Part shown: piece after piece, positions 31,501 through 41,075 of the stretch | Layout of the letters: the number at the start of each line of letters is the position of its first letter | How positions within the stretch are numbered: position 1 is the stretch's first letter | Origin: Paramacrobiotus metropolitanus | Lineage: Eukaryota > Tardigrada > Eutardigrada > Parachela > Macrobiotidae | Direction of reading: 5' to 3' | Length of the DNA: 64,000 nt | Assembly (NCBI RefSeq): GCF_019649055.1 | Contig: NW_026570279.1 | Coordinates: forward strand, 806,001-870,000 | The notes under the pieces: model-generated | Databases searched by the model: none | What the model saw: the letters and a program-made list of their open reading frames with translations, nothing else | What the model was told of the DNA's origin: nothing | Position numbers and translations under genes: made by a program

Positions 31501-32208
31501 GTCACAGAAAAGGTGACCTTTATCGACAGTCAGACGGGTCAACCGATAACATACTCGATGGTGGCGGCGATACAGGCAGCAGCTCAAGTGAGGCCAGTAG
31601 CCCAGAATGTAGCTCCCCAGAATGTAGCCCCACCGGCACCACAGAATATGGCCCCTATGAACGTCGTGTTACCACAACAAGGAGGGGGTAACGGAAACTT
31701 CGGCGGAAATGGATACGGAAATGGAAACTGGAACGGAAGTCAAGGAAACTTTCAAAATCAAGGTCAAGGTCAAGGCAACTTCCAGCCAAACAGAGGAAAT
31801 CAAAATAACTTTCAGCAGAATCAAGGGTCACGAACAGAGTTCAAGTTCCAGATGATAGACGGATGGGTGGCAAACAATGTGCAGATGTGCCAGTACTGTA
31901 TGTATGGCAACCATCAGACCCAGGGATGCAAGTTCGCCAACACACTACCGGACCAGAACCCGAACCTGTTTGCCTTTAACGAGTGGCAACGACTGCGCGG
32001 GCTTGGCGGTTGGCGCCTAGCGGTGAATAACGGATATGACCTCATCACCCAATGGTACCAGCACAAAGCAAACTTCCGAAACCAACAAGGGAATGGAAAC
32101 GGCAACTATGGAAATGGAAATGGCGGTGGCCAGAATGGCGGCTACGGCCGTGGTGGCTTCGGCCGCGGCGGCTTCAGAGGAAGGAACAGAGGCTATGGCC
32201 GAAATTAG
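28576..32208 (+). CDS. Gag polyprotein of the giant element
   Basis: From the ATG at 28576 (MDKDKEDPTSTSSQ), which copy B shares, a 1,210-residue structural protein. Residues about 1-215 are Ser/Thr-rich and disordered. About 230-640 is a long heptad-rich coiled coil. About 780-930 is the retrotransposon-Gag helical domain (GSRDTVSGWTGLVKE, GPAKTWFEG, LREAYARKFELGKESLDQYYQ). About 1015-1100 is Gly/Asn/Gln-rich and prion-like. Then follow a CCHC knuckle CQYCMYGNHQTQGC and a Gly/Arg-rich tail. After the TAG at 32206 the same frame and composition continue for 57 codons to 32379, so the stop is probably recent or read through. The size is about three times a usual Ty3/gypsy Gag, mainly because of the coiled coil. 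Confidence 0.9.
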   Translation: MDKDKEDPTSTSSQGSKSSRSSQQGAPNPYKKDLHTYSRPVGHERNTRAPKAFEKKDSRGSDSTYQKALEAVANQESSSDDQKHTPASTAGSDPMNQTKVTGEDKSTGRIAELVGASQSDATTSGMNEQDKNVNLTQMEVDKTKVAEEELVELGLDDLSLNDKTAGDDLWGTPMVSDESNESYFTDDEATMNMSFQTAMKEADRAEGMTRFKDMPEHLIERTQTGKVINVRPPSPNSRTSTLRRSVSELENELEVNERQADKRKQEYRERLTTLENRLFDLEQQQDDLQSAADGWKVKYERQKELAEEYLKMVDDREMEGHLAVSDLNESLSEESAERSRHLAELKDECGSLKLKVTEAEAKRDEYAAKLVDATQRLLTNTNEVFKLRNELKLRDESIGTLQKESQDHQRRADDAVKVAKDLRDLTATERARLSNEIRQVMEENKVLKENIGKVTEENTELKEAAKTSAEQGMRWEHEAHLLDVKVTALELKDKEWQQSVHQKTQEIIRLNTELIDMTQTVMTREDEVTQTKDQLKAAADEYSKLERDVTQLAEHIAKVEKDTEKVIQDKTLQLHQHMSKVNQENQNLKNEKEQSDLRIKRLEDENKALQMSNKHKDEQLLQHGVRAATVESPPPSYSKAHETGTGKSFHFDMPLRTGTGKGSVKAERDGEKGKDDKEPPSGGYPHSSNADPSQFPPHMETNIFIDERQRDRPSSRQERPRKSRYGKARRNQNDDENSEEDDDQRAENTAVQLTKALNSMARKTPLMTLDGSRDTVSGWTGLVKETQRTYQLTDDQIMIEIAIAVKGPAKTWFEGEKDIAAEDGIEHSITEWMDKFKDEYGDRDEEVLGLREAYARKFELGKESLDQYYQAMMRFKAKKIITEKQAVGFLIEGCRVDNELYKALRIQKCKTPTDVKDFFRHWATGEEKYKAPKGQRNQEYVTIRQGQVENVPQQRMAAAPVQQPVECRVETPVREVTEKVTFIDSQTGQPITYSMVAAIQAAAQVRPVAQNVAPQNVAPPAPQNMAPMNVVLPQQGGGNGNFGGNGYGNGNWNGSQGNFQNQGQGQGNFQPNRGNQNNFQQNQGSRTEFKFQMIDGWVANNVQMCQYCMYGNHQTQGCKFANTLPDQNPNLFAFNEWQRLRGLGGWRLAVNNGYDLITQWYQHKANFRNQQGNGNGNYGNGNGGGQNGGYGRGGFGRGGFRGRNRGYGRN

Positions 32209-32379
32209 AGAGGCGGCGGAAATGGAGGCGGAAACTACCAACAGGGTGGTGGCCAGCAAAACGGAGGTGGCCCGGTAAACGAGCAAGTGCAAGGAAATGT
32301 GCAAGGAAATGCGCAAGGAAATGTGCAAGGCGCACAACAAGGAGGGGCGCCGGTTCAGGGAAACGGGCAAGATCAGTAG

Positions 32380-33215
32380 GCACCGGTGAGCCTACTGATC
32401 GACCCGACCCTAAACCACCGGATAAAAGGGAAAGGTCACCACTGCAGAATGGTACTGCAGTGAATGTGACCACTGCAACGGCTATACGGATGCCGTCAGC
32501 GCAAAAGGAAACGGCTAGATGGATGCCGCCACAGCAAAGAGAAACGGCTATATGGATGCCGTCATCACAAAAAGGAAATGGAACGGTTATAAGGATACCG
32601 TCACAGAATCAAAGGTCACCGCAGAATGGCACTGCGAGTTGAAACGTTCAAGTGGACCAAAGGTCACCGCAGAATGGCGCTGCGAGTGGAAGAGCGCAAC
32701 GGGACCAAAGGTCACCGCAGAATGGCACTGCGAGTGGAAGCGCGCAACGGGACCAAAGGTCACCGCAGAATGGTACTGCGAGTGGAAATTGTCGTGACGG
32801 TAGCGCGACACTGCAAAAAGTGCAGCAAAATGAAAGGTCACCGTACTGCAGCGAAGAAGTGCTAGCGCAACGACGCGCACAACGAAACGCGAAGATTAAA
32901 CAGACGCTCCTGAACCAAAAGAAATCGCAGAACGATACTGCGCAAGAGGAAAATGAGCAACATGCGAAATTCCGAAGGTATTTGGCAGAAAATGACAAAA
33001 CGAATGAGCCATGTTGCGACTGTCACGGGGAGATAAAGCCTAAGTTCTGGAATTGTTCCGAGGACGAGGAAGAGAAGCTAATAAGGCAAGAATGGATTAA
33101 GCAGAATATCACCGTTATTAGTAAAGATGAAAGGTCACCTTCTGTTGGAAAAGTTCAAGTGAAAGTCAAGGAACAAGTGCGAACGCTAAAGGTCACGGTA
33201 AAAATGCCGTGCTAA
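32380..33215 (+). CDS. Repeat-encoded charged protein, unknown
   Basis: A frame different from gag is open from before 32380 to 33215, broken only by TGA at 32640-32642. Its first half is four 48-bp direct repeats starting at 32614, 32662, 32710 and 32758 and encoding DQRSPQNGTASGSAQR-like units. Each repeat contains one AAAGGTCACC. The second half is charged, with cysteines in PCCDCHGEIKPKFWNC. I recognise no domain. In position it is where a protease would be expected, but no DTG or DSG motif is present. Confidence 0.45.
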
Positions 33216-33934
33216 AAGGTCAAGAAACAGACTTGACACTGCGAACAGCGCAGCAAAAGAATAGCGAACTGGCACAACAAAACTCCGACGACTCACTTGT
33301 GGATGCAGTAACGCTGCAACGGAAGGAAATCTGGCGAAAAGTGGCATACAGACCCAATGAAAATCACGGGATGTGGATACCCGTAACCCCGAAAGCGAAG
33401 CAGAAAGCGGGAATGTCACAAGAGGATTATTGGGACATGCAGGAGTTGCGAACACAACATGAGAGGAAACGATTAGAAGAGTTAGTTTTCGGGAAACCAG
33501 CACAAAGGTCATTGAACCCAGTCCCAGCATTTGATCCAGCTGAATATAAGAAGGCATTCGCCGACGCGAACTATCCACGAAATGCACCGCCAAAGGACAA
33601 ACCACTGAATTATGGAGAAAAAGTCCCCATACAAAAGTTGACGGGCGGCGGATTTGTCATGAAGCGCAACGAAAGGTCACAGGACTTAGCGCAAAACGAA
33701 CAAAGAGGAAGGTCAAACGAGATGGCGCAAACGCAACAGAGTAGCGCAGTCGAAAGGTCACGGGACTTATCACAAGCACTGCAAAAGTATTCCACTGCAG
33801 AGGCACTGGAAATAAAGACGGCTAAAGTGTGGAAGAATAAAAAGAGTGAAAGGTTACGGGTATTGAAACGAATAGCCAAAAAGGAACAGATGTTTACAAG
33901 TGAAATTCGTAACAAGGCGCTCGAACGGTTGTAA
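33209..33934 (+). CDS. Unknown charged protein upstream of pol
   Basis: Open frame of 241 codons, overlapping the previous frame end slightly. It has a compact central part (GMWIPVTPKAKQKAGMSQED, AFDPAEYKKAFADANYPRN) flanked by Gln/Arg-rich stretches in which NERSQDL and VERSRDL are spelled over AAAGGTCA sites. It has no recognised domain. It may be a segment of a larger Gag-Pol linker broken by frameshifts. Confidence 0.4.
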   Translation: MLKGQETDLTLRTAQQKNSELAQQNSDDSLVDAVTLQRKEIWRKVAYRPNENHGMWIPVTPKAKQKAGMSQEDYWDMQELRTQHERKRLEELVFGKPAQRSLNPVPAFDPAEYKKAFADANYPRNAPPKDKPLNYGEKVPIQKLTGGGFVMKRNERSQDLAQNEQRGRSNEMAQTQQSSAVERSRDLSQALQKYSTAEALEIKTAKVWKNKKSERLRVLKRIAKKEQMFTSEIRNKALERL

Positions 33935-33991
33935 GGTCACCGAACACAAAAAGAACCAGAGGTCATCGAAATATCCTCTGAGGGCAAAAGT

Positions 33992-34753
33992 GTGACTCCA
34001 ATTGAATGTGAGGAAGATACCACAGCACAGGAAAAGGTTAAACCGCAAGCGAGTCAACGGACATTAACCTCAGACGAACGAGCCAGGAGTTGTCACCACG
34101 GCTACTTTGAGGACCCGCGCAGAATACAACCACAATGGGAATGTGCAGAATGTTGCGAAAACGCCTCCCAAGATGACCTTTTACAATGGCCGAAATGTAA
34201 TGCCGCAATAGCAGACCTTAAAGGTCATGCCCAAAAGGAAGTAAAAAGTATCATGCGGACAAACGAAATGTGGAAGCCACACATTGAGCGGTATCACTGT
34301 AACAGATACCGGACTTGGTTGTCATGCGTGAAGAGCTTCATTATCGGGAGTGGAAGATGGCTAAATCATTGGTTACAACGTGTCGAGAAAGGAATCCAGG
34401 ATCCTCTTGATCCGGTAGCAACCGAAAGGAGATTCGAAAGAGAGATAGAAGAGATAAACGAGGAAGGAGAAATGTGGGAAGAAGCGAGAGTTGACCTCTT
34501 CTGGGACTTCCGTGTGAACCACATGTATAAAGGTGAAGGGAGAACGATCATCTTCCCGGCAGGACTTGGTACCCCTGTCTACGAATCACTCGAAGTATAT
34601 CACAACGCGTTAAAAGAGGGGAACGAAGAAGTATTCCAAAAATATTGGAATAAATTTGAAGAAGAGATCCCCAGATTCGACGTAAAAGAGATGCGAGAAT
34701 TACAAGTGACCCGGAAAAGAATGTTACCGGGATTAATGCAAAAAAAAAGGTGA
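33992..34753 (+). CDS. Unknown Cys-rich then helical protein upstream of pol
   Basis: Open frame of 253 residues. Near residues 35-70 a cysteine/histidine cluster (CHHGYFED, WECAECCENA, LLQWPKC) could bind zinc. The rest is ordinary folded-looking sequence (WLSCVKSFIIGSGRWLNHWL, GRTIIFPAGLGTPVYESLE). It overlaps the next frame by 4 bp (34750-34753). I do not recognise the family. Confidence 0.45.
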   Translation: MTPIECEEDTTAQEKVKPQASQRTLTSDERARSCHHGYFEDPRRIQPQWECAECCENASQDDLLQWPKCNAAIADLKGHAQKEVKSIMRTNEMWKPHIERYHCNRYRTWLSCVKSFIIGSGRWLNHWLQRVEKGIQDPLDPVATERRFEREIEEINEEGEMWEEARVDLFWDFRVNHMYKGEGRTIIFPAGLGTPVYESLEVYHNALKEGNEEVFQKYWNKFEEEIPRFDVKEMRELQVTRKRMLPGLMQKKR

Positions 34754-35373
34754 CCTTTGCACCAAATCTAGATGGAGTGGACTACCCAGAACGAGGTGGT
34801 GATACGTGGTGCATGTATGAAATGATTCCGAGCGACGAATGGGTCACCGAAGAATTAATGGCAAATTGTGTCTTCATTGGTCCGAACCGACCTAAAGGTT
34901 ATGAAACGGTCCAACAGGACGAAGCCGATAAAGGGACTGTAAAAGAAGCAGACAAAGAGGAACCAGTCAAAGAGATAGTTGAAGGAGGATCGAACGAAAC
35001 GGAAGAAAGTTCAAAGTCGGTCTTTGACATCGCACAGATGTTAACGGATAGAGGTGAAATGTGGAAAAAGTTCAAAGAAGAAGTGGAAAGAATATCGAAT
35101 GAACAGCAAAACCCAGTAACTGAGGCAAAAAACGGGGAAAAGTCACTCGATTACGGTGAGGAATGTCCGCCGGTCGAGTCGTCCGAAAATCCATTAACGA
35201 GCCTTGAAGGAATTGACGAACTGGAAAAGTCAAAATCAGAAGAAGAAAGGTCAAACTCCGACCAATCAGAAAGGTCACCAACGAGAATTCGAGTAGCAAG
35301 GAGTCACCCGAGAGTCGCCGCACGAAATGGCCGAAAAGCAAAGGTAGGGGACAAACCCCTGCTCAAAAATTAG
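34750..35373 (+). CDS. Unknown acidic protein upstream of pol
   Basis: Open frame of 207 residues. The start is folded-looking (DYPERGGDTWCMYEMIPSDE). The rest is acidic and Ser-rich, ending in a basic stretch (RVAARNGRKAKVG). Sequence from 35374 to 35591 continues the acidic, Ser-rich character (SSDNSTLSEDSGVSDLSEQE) in shifted frame. No domain is recognised. Confidence 0.4.
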   Translation: MTFAPNLDGVDYPERGGDTWCMYEMIPSDEWVTEELMANCVFIGPNRPKGYETVQQDEADKGTVKEADKEEPVKEIVEGGSNETEESSKSVFDIAQMLTDRGEMWKKFKEEVERISNEQQNPVTEAKNGEKSLDYGEECPPVESSENPLTSLEGIDELEKSKSEEERSNSDQSERSPTRIRVARSHPRVAARNGRKAKVGDKPLLKN

Positions 35374-35591
35374 AAAGCGAAAAAACTTAGTGATTCGCGG
35401 TAAACCAAAGTGACCTTTCATCAGAAGATGAAGGAGTTGATGAGCGCCCACTCGAAAAAGCTGACAAAGGTCAAGCTACTGCACAGGGATGTGAGAGCAG
35501 TAACTCGGACTCTGAGTGGACGAGTTCAAGTGACAACTCAACACTTTCGGAAGATTCAGGTGTAAGTGATCTTTCAGAACAAGAAGATTTA

Positions 35592-38500
35592 ATGGACTTG
35601 GATGAAGATGACGAAGTAGATGAGGAAAAGGAAAAAGAGATTAAAGTCAGAAGATTGAAAGTGGAAAAGGCTAGAATGTCGAAAGATGTGATCAAAGTCT
35701 ACAGTGACCAGAGAATCAAATTGAAACCGTCAAACTGCACACGGGTAAAGGTCAAGATGGGAAAATATGCACCGGCTCAAAACAAGTTGATGTTTACACC
35801 GGTTCCACAAGTGGAAGCTGAGGTGCAACCGTTGGCAGGAGTGACGGACCACAGGGGAAAATACTTCGAAATCGTCATCGCGAATCACAGTAGCAAATAC
35901 TGAATCGTGAAGAAAAATCAGCTTCTCGGATACGTTGAACCGTATGAACATATGGAAAATGTAAAGGTCAACGCAGTGACAGTAAAAAACGTACTCGAAG
36001 ACCCTGATGTGGACGATACAACGAAAGCCGAACTTACAAAGATAATTGAAAATTTGAAACTAGGACTTGACCTTACCCAAGAACAGAAGAACGACGTGTA
36101 TAACGCTTTCTGGGAGTTCTGGAAGGTCTTACCCACATCAAAGAAGCAATATAGAGATGTGAAAGGGGTCACTCACTTAACTGATACGGGAGATGCGAAA
36201 CCAGTTAAATGTAGCCCGGCCAGAACGAGTTGGACAGGCCGTGAGTTTATAACGAAGCATATTGAAGAGATGTTGGCACAAGATGTAACTGAGCCGTCAG
36301 ATGCCGAGTGGAGTTTCCCAGTCGTATTGGCAATAAAGAAAAATGGCGACGGAACAATGGGAACCAGATTTTGTGTCAATTACATCATGTTTAACAAGCT
36401 GACGAGAAAGAATAACTACCCACTACCGAATCCGGATGAGTTGCTCGACGCGTGTGCAGGCAACAAATATTACGGAAAAATGGACTTACAAAGTGAATTT
36501 TGGCAGATCCCAATGGATCCAGCGTCAATTAATAAGACAACCTTTGTAACGCAAGACGGAATGTATCGGTTCAAAAGAATGCCATTTGGAGTTTGCAACG
36601 GACCAGCAACATTTCAGTTGTGCATGGACAAAGTACTTTCGAAAGCGAAAAGAAAGGGTTGCGTTTTTGGGTACATTGATGACGTGATCTTCGCCAGAAA
36701 AACTTGGGAAATTTTCATGCAGAATTTGAGAAAAGTCCTAATGAGTCTAGTTGAGGCGGGATTCACAATAAAGCCAACGAAATGCGAATTCGGAATGAGA
36801 CAAATGGGATTCCTGGGTCACATACTCAGCGAAGACGGAATTCGCATGGATCCGGAAAAGGTCACCGCGGTCTCAGAATTCAAACGACCTCAAACAGAAA
36901 GGCAGTTAAGGTCATTCCTTGGACTGGCAGATTATTATCGCAAGTTCATAATGGGATATGCACAGAAGACCTGCCACTTGTATGAATTGCTGAGACAAGA
37001 TAAGCACGTGAAAAAGGACTGGACAGCAGTACATGAGGAAGAGTTCAATAGCTTGAAAAAGTTGTTGTGTGAAGGTCCAGTATTGGCAAAGTTTGACCCT
37101 GCAAAACCGACGTCGAATGCGACGCGAGCCTAGAGGGAATTGGAGCCGTACTGTCACAAGATGGACATCCAATCGCATATGCGAGCCGTGTCCTGCATGG
37201 AGCTGAGAAAAATTACGGTGTGACGGAATGGGAATGCCTGGCAGTTGTGTTCGCTGTCAGGAAATTTAAACCCTATATCGATTACGCAGAATTCACCGTA
37301 AGGACGGACCATCAGGCGCTGACTAACCTGCTGAGGTCAGAGACCAATAAAGTTGTTGGAATGAACCCGCGTCTGACAAGATGGGCAATGCCACTACGAG
37401 GTCATCAGTTTAAAATTGAATACAAACCTGGAAAGTACTGTGACAACGCGGACGCGTTATCAAGAGCGCCAATTGAAAGTCCGACGTGTCAAGAAGAGGA
37501 ATTTGATGAGATTCCAAACTTCGAGGATTTTAAGAAGGAATTCGACACGAAAGAACCAGCTATTGAAATTGGACAGCTGTTCCTACAGATGGTGGAACAA
37601 CGAGAAAAACGATTAAAGGTCACTTCAGCTACGGCGAATGAGTCGGCTGAAAATGAAGCGAAAGTGAACCGAGTGAAAAGCTGGTTGCCCACCGTTAGTG
37701 ACTTAAAGGTCACCGGACTTGACGTGGCATCTAAAATGCAGAATGAAAAGGTCACGGGATTCGATGTTGGACCAGAGAATAAAGATGACCTTTGGGAAAA
37801 GGATAAGGTGACACAAGCGTTGAATGAGTGCCCGATTAAGTTGCTGAGATTCCCAAAACAGATGAAAAAGAGCTACAAACCGTTACCACGCTGCAAGGTC
37901 ATCAAAGATTGGAATGAACTCAGCACAGCGACAGTCCGCATCGTCAACCTGCAAGGTGACCAAGAAGAGGTAGATGACTCAAACTTGCAACTGCGGAATA
38001 AGCAGCTTAAAGACCCCCATCTGGCAATGATAATAGACGAATTGGAACATCTACCAGACGCGGAAACAAGATCGAAATTTGAAGTGCATTACCAGTTGTG
38101 GAATGGTATATTATACCGAGTAAAGGACAAAAACGTGAGACTTGAAAGGTCATACGTGGCACCGCTGTCAATGCGAAGAGCGATAATCCACGCATTGCAC
38201 GACGAGAAAGCAGCAGGACATTTGGGATTTTAGAAGACATTGACAGCGATTCGACTCCGATATTACTGGGACAGGATGAGTACAGATGTGAAGAATTACA
38301 TACTCGCCTGCCAAGGATGTCAGTTTTGTAAAACACCGAGGAAGTGCCCGCCGGAAAAACTGCAAGAGATAAAAGTCGGACATCCGTTCTTCCGAGTATA
38401 TGCTGACTTGAAAGGACCTTTGTTACCGACCAAGAAACGAGGATATAAATACATAGCGGTGTTTATTGATCAACTGACGAAATACGTGATTGCGGTACCA

Positions 38501-39388
38501 ATGAAGACGGCAACGGCTAAAGAATTCGCGAAAGTGTTTGTAAAGCACGTAATATTGGTACACGGAGCACCGCACATCCCACATACGGATCGCGGACGAC
38601 ACTTTACAGCTGAAGTATTGGCAAAGGTCACCAATGTGTTCAAGATTAAACACACATTCGGAACGGCATATCACCCAGAAGGTCAAGGCCAAGTTGAAAG
38701 GCAGATGCAGACAATTGAAACTGGCTTGGCACAATATCTGAAGGCGGGAAATGAACGAAAATTTAACAAGTATCTCCCATACGGTATTTCGGCAATGAAC
38801 AGAGTCGTGCACGCCACAACGGGATATTCCGCATACTATATGCTACACGGCAGAGAAATGACAATGCCGGAAGATGTGGTTACGAAAACGAATATACCCG
38901 ATGATTATGGAACTCCAGACGAATGGGTGGAGACCATGAAAAAGAACTTGACCTTTGCCGAAGAAGTGGCGAGATGTAACATCAAAGATGCTTATGAGAA
39001 AAATGCGAAAATTTACAATAAGAAGAAATCGGAACCGAACTTCAAAGTGGGAGATTTTGTATTGATACGATTACCAAAGGATACGAAACAAGGGAAGAAA
39101 GAAAACCAATCGGACTTTAAATCGAAATACGATAAGGTGTGGAAGATTCTCAGTTTCCCGCGACCAAACGAAGCCGAGGTTATTGAGCAGAACCCGAAGA
39201 AGGAAGCAGACTTGAAGGTGGTTTCGATCGACCGGTTGAAACCCTGGCACCCTCCATTACCAGATGAGGAAAAGGTAACAGAGCGTACTCAAAAAGATTC
39301 GGAAAAATCATTTTCGAACCACCTCTGCTACCCGAAACGGGGAAAGCTAACGAAAAGAAGACGAATCAGAGCGGAGTCCGAAAAATGA
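35592..39388 (+). pseudogene. Pol of the giant element: RT, RNase H, integrase (Ty3/gypsy type)
   Basis: Reverse transcriptase lies at 35907-37110 (HLTDTGDAKPVKC, YGKMDLQSEFWQI, MPFGVCNGPATFQ, catalytic YIDDV at 36672-36686, GFLGHILSEDGI). RNase H follows from about 37118 (CDASLEGIGAVLSQDG, TEWECLAVVFAVRKF, RTDHQALTNLL). The integrase zinc domain (LHDEKAAGHLGF, CQGCQFC) and DDE core (YADLKGP, HTDRGRHF, GQVERQMQT) run to 39388. Breaks are a TGA at 35901, a frame change near 37110 and a TAG at 38231 inside the zinc domain. No aspartic protease motif is seen upstream of RT, although the segment just before RT resembles the usual protease-RT linker. The family call is firm. Confidence 0.93.
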
Positions 39389-39437
39389 CTCAGTCACACA
39401 ACAGAAGCCATTTTTCGAACCACCTCTGCTACCCAAA

Positions 39438-39839
39438 ATGGGAGAAGGCCAAACGAATGGGTTAAACGGAGATAAACCGAGAAAGAATAAAGGAAGAAAG
39501 CGGAAAGAAGATAAGGATTTCGAAACAGCAGTTACAATCAAGTTGAATGCAGAAGCTGGAAATTTGGCAGAAAGGTCACCAGCTATCGGAGAAGAAATCG
39601 AAGTAGCAGAACGCGCTTCGCAAAAGGACTTTGAACCGAATCAAAAACCTTTTCTCGAACTACGCACTGCTACCGACAATGAAAATGACCTCATAGAAAG
39701 GCGAAAAGAGGAAATAGAGGCGGTCAGATCAAAAGCTGAGCAATTGGGCCGCGATATAGCGAAAGCAATCAATGAGCGAAAGGTCAAGCAGAAGAAGAAG
39801 AAACCAACTCCTACGGAACTGCTAACCCAAAAAGGCTAA
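39438..39839 (+). CDS. Small basic, Lys-rich protein after integrase, unknown
   Basis: 133 residues, strongly basic at both ends (RKNKGRKRKEDKD and NERKVKQKKKKPTPTELL). It is preceded by a 30-bp direct repeat shared with the integrase tail (CGAACCACCTCTGCTACCC at about 39317 and 39417). It may be a continuation of pol after a stop. No domain is recognised. Confidence 0.35.
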   Translation: MGEGQTNGLNGDKPRKNKGRKRKEDKDFETAVTIKLNAEAGNLAERSPAIGEEIEVAERASQKDFEPNQKPFLELRTATDNENDLIERRKEEIEAVRSKAEQLGRDIAKAINERKVKQKKKKPTPTELLTQKG

Positions 39840-40030
39840 CCTGAGGACGCAGCCGAGCAAGACCTTCTTGATCGGATAACTAAAGGACGCGAAAACAAAT
39901 AACTCAGATAAATATGATTAAGGGGATTTATGGCAATAAGAATAGGAGATGAGAAGGTGTAAAAGAAAGGTCATCACCGCGCAAAAGTTAATCAAAATTG
40001 TTTCATTGTTACAGAAGGTAAGCTCAGTTA

Positions 40031-41065
40031 ATGGACAGATTGGAACGACAGAATTCAGATAATTCCGATTCGGAAAGTATTGGAAACCCACTAAAGACAT
40101 CGACACCAATAAGAATGGAAGGGGAATACGGTTACGACACCTCATACGGTGAAGGATCGACGTCGTCAGTGGGAACGGCTCAGAATGAACCCGGAACAGT
40201 TCAAGGAGGTTACTACGGCGGCCAGGGGTATTACGTGTATCACGATCCAGGACAGCAGACGAATTACCAGGACACGGTTAACTGGGTGCACCACGGCTCA
40301 CCAGCCGGAACCCAGTATTCGGGACAAGCAACGGGCGCCCCCTATCAACCGTATCCGGGATCGTATACCCCACCGGCGGGACCATCGCAGGTGATAATGG
40401 GACCGGCAAGAATGTTGATGCCGCCACCACAACAGACTACACCGAGTCGATTAACGGGACACGGAGGATTCAGCGGAATGCTAGCGACTCCAGTACAGTC
40501 ACAAAGGTCATCTCCGATATTACCGCCTTTCCCGGAGAAGGGAGGCTTGTCATTGTCGGACATAGGAACGCCTCGCATGAGAACACCGCAGCAACTGGGA
40601 GCGCAGCGCCCTCATCGTAATTCGCCACACAGAGGAGGAAGGCGACCGAGAGGCATTTTACCATCACTGGGTCCCAACCTGGATCAGACTGGACCAGATG
40701 GACTACGACTTACGCCCTCAGGCAAACCCTCAGTACACGAATACGCACCGAAGCTTCCCTTGGATTTGAGAGACGATGACCCGAACCTGAATTTAATTGT
40801 GGATACAAAGGATAAACTTACAAAAACCGACTTAGAAGCCATTCGCGACTTCAATAGGAAATGCCGTAACCTTTACAAAATCCACATGAGAGTTGAAGAT
40901 GAACACGCATGGTATGGAAAGTTAATCAGTCTGGAAGCTGTCATCAAACCATGTCACATTGCCATGAAAGATAAAACCAAACAGGTTGAAGCAAAGCGTA
41001 AAGAATACGCAATACAAGTTGCATCGATGTGGCAATATCATCCGACGATAAAAGGTAGAGTCTAG
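40031..41065 (+). CDS. Accessory ORF 1 of the giant element: low-complexity plus C-terminal domain
   Basis: Intact frame of 344 residues from the ATG at 40031 (MDRLERQNSDNSDSES). Residues about 30-130 are Gly/Tyr/Gln/Pro-rich (VQGGYYGGQGYYVYHDPGQQ), of the kind seen in condensate-forming proteins. Residues about 240-344 look folded and helical (DLEAIRDFNRKCRNLYKIH, WYGKLISLEAVIKPCHIAMK). It starts about 640 bp after integrase. I recognise no family. By position one would look for an envelope, but there is no signal peptide or membrane span. Confidence 0.6.
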   Translation: MDRLERQNSDNSDSESIGNPLKTSTPIRMEGEYGYDTSYGEGSTSSVGTAQNEPGTVQGGYYGGQGYYVYHDPGQQTNYQDTVNWVHHGSPAGTQYSGQATGAPYQPYPGSYTPPAGPSQVIMGPARMLMPPPQQTTPSRLTGHGGFSGMLATPVQSQRSSPILPPFPEKGGLSLSDIGTPRMRTPQQLGAQRPHRNSPHRGGRRPRGILPSLGPNLDQTGPDGLRLTPSGKPSVHEYAPKLPLDLRDDDPNLNLIVDTKDKLTKTDLEAIRDFNRKCRNLYKIHMRVEDEHAWYGKLISLEAVIKPCHIAMKDKTKQVEAKRKEYAIQVASMWQYHPTIKGRV

Positions 41066-41075
41066 ACAGTGGCCG

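Noticed and set aside
32206-32208. UAG recoded as glutamine in this organism
   Set aside because: Other long genes here use TAG as an ordinary end. The comparison of copies at 61605 shows CAG to TAG change, so decay explains it more simply.
35918-39541. Minus-strand frames of 60-130 residues opposite pol and the accessory ORFs
   Set aside because: Shadows of the plus-strand coding frames with no motifs of their own.
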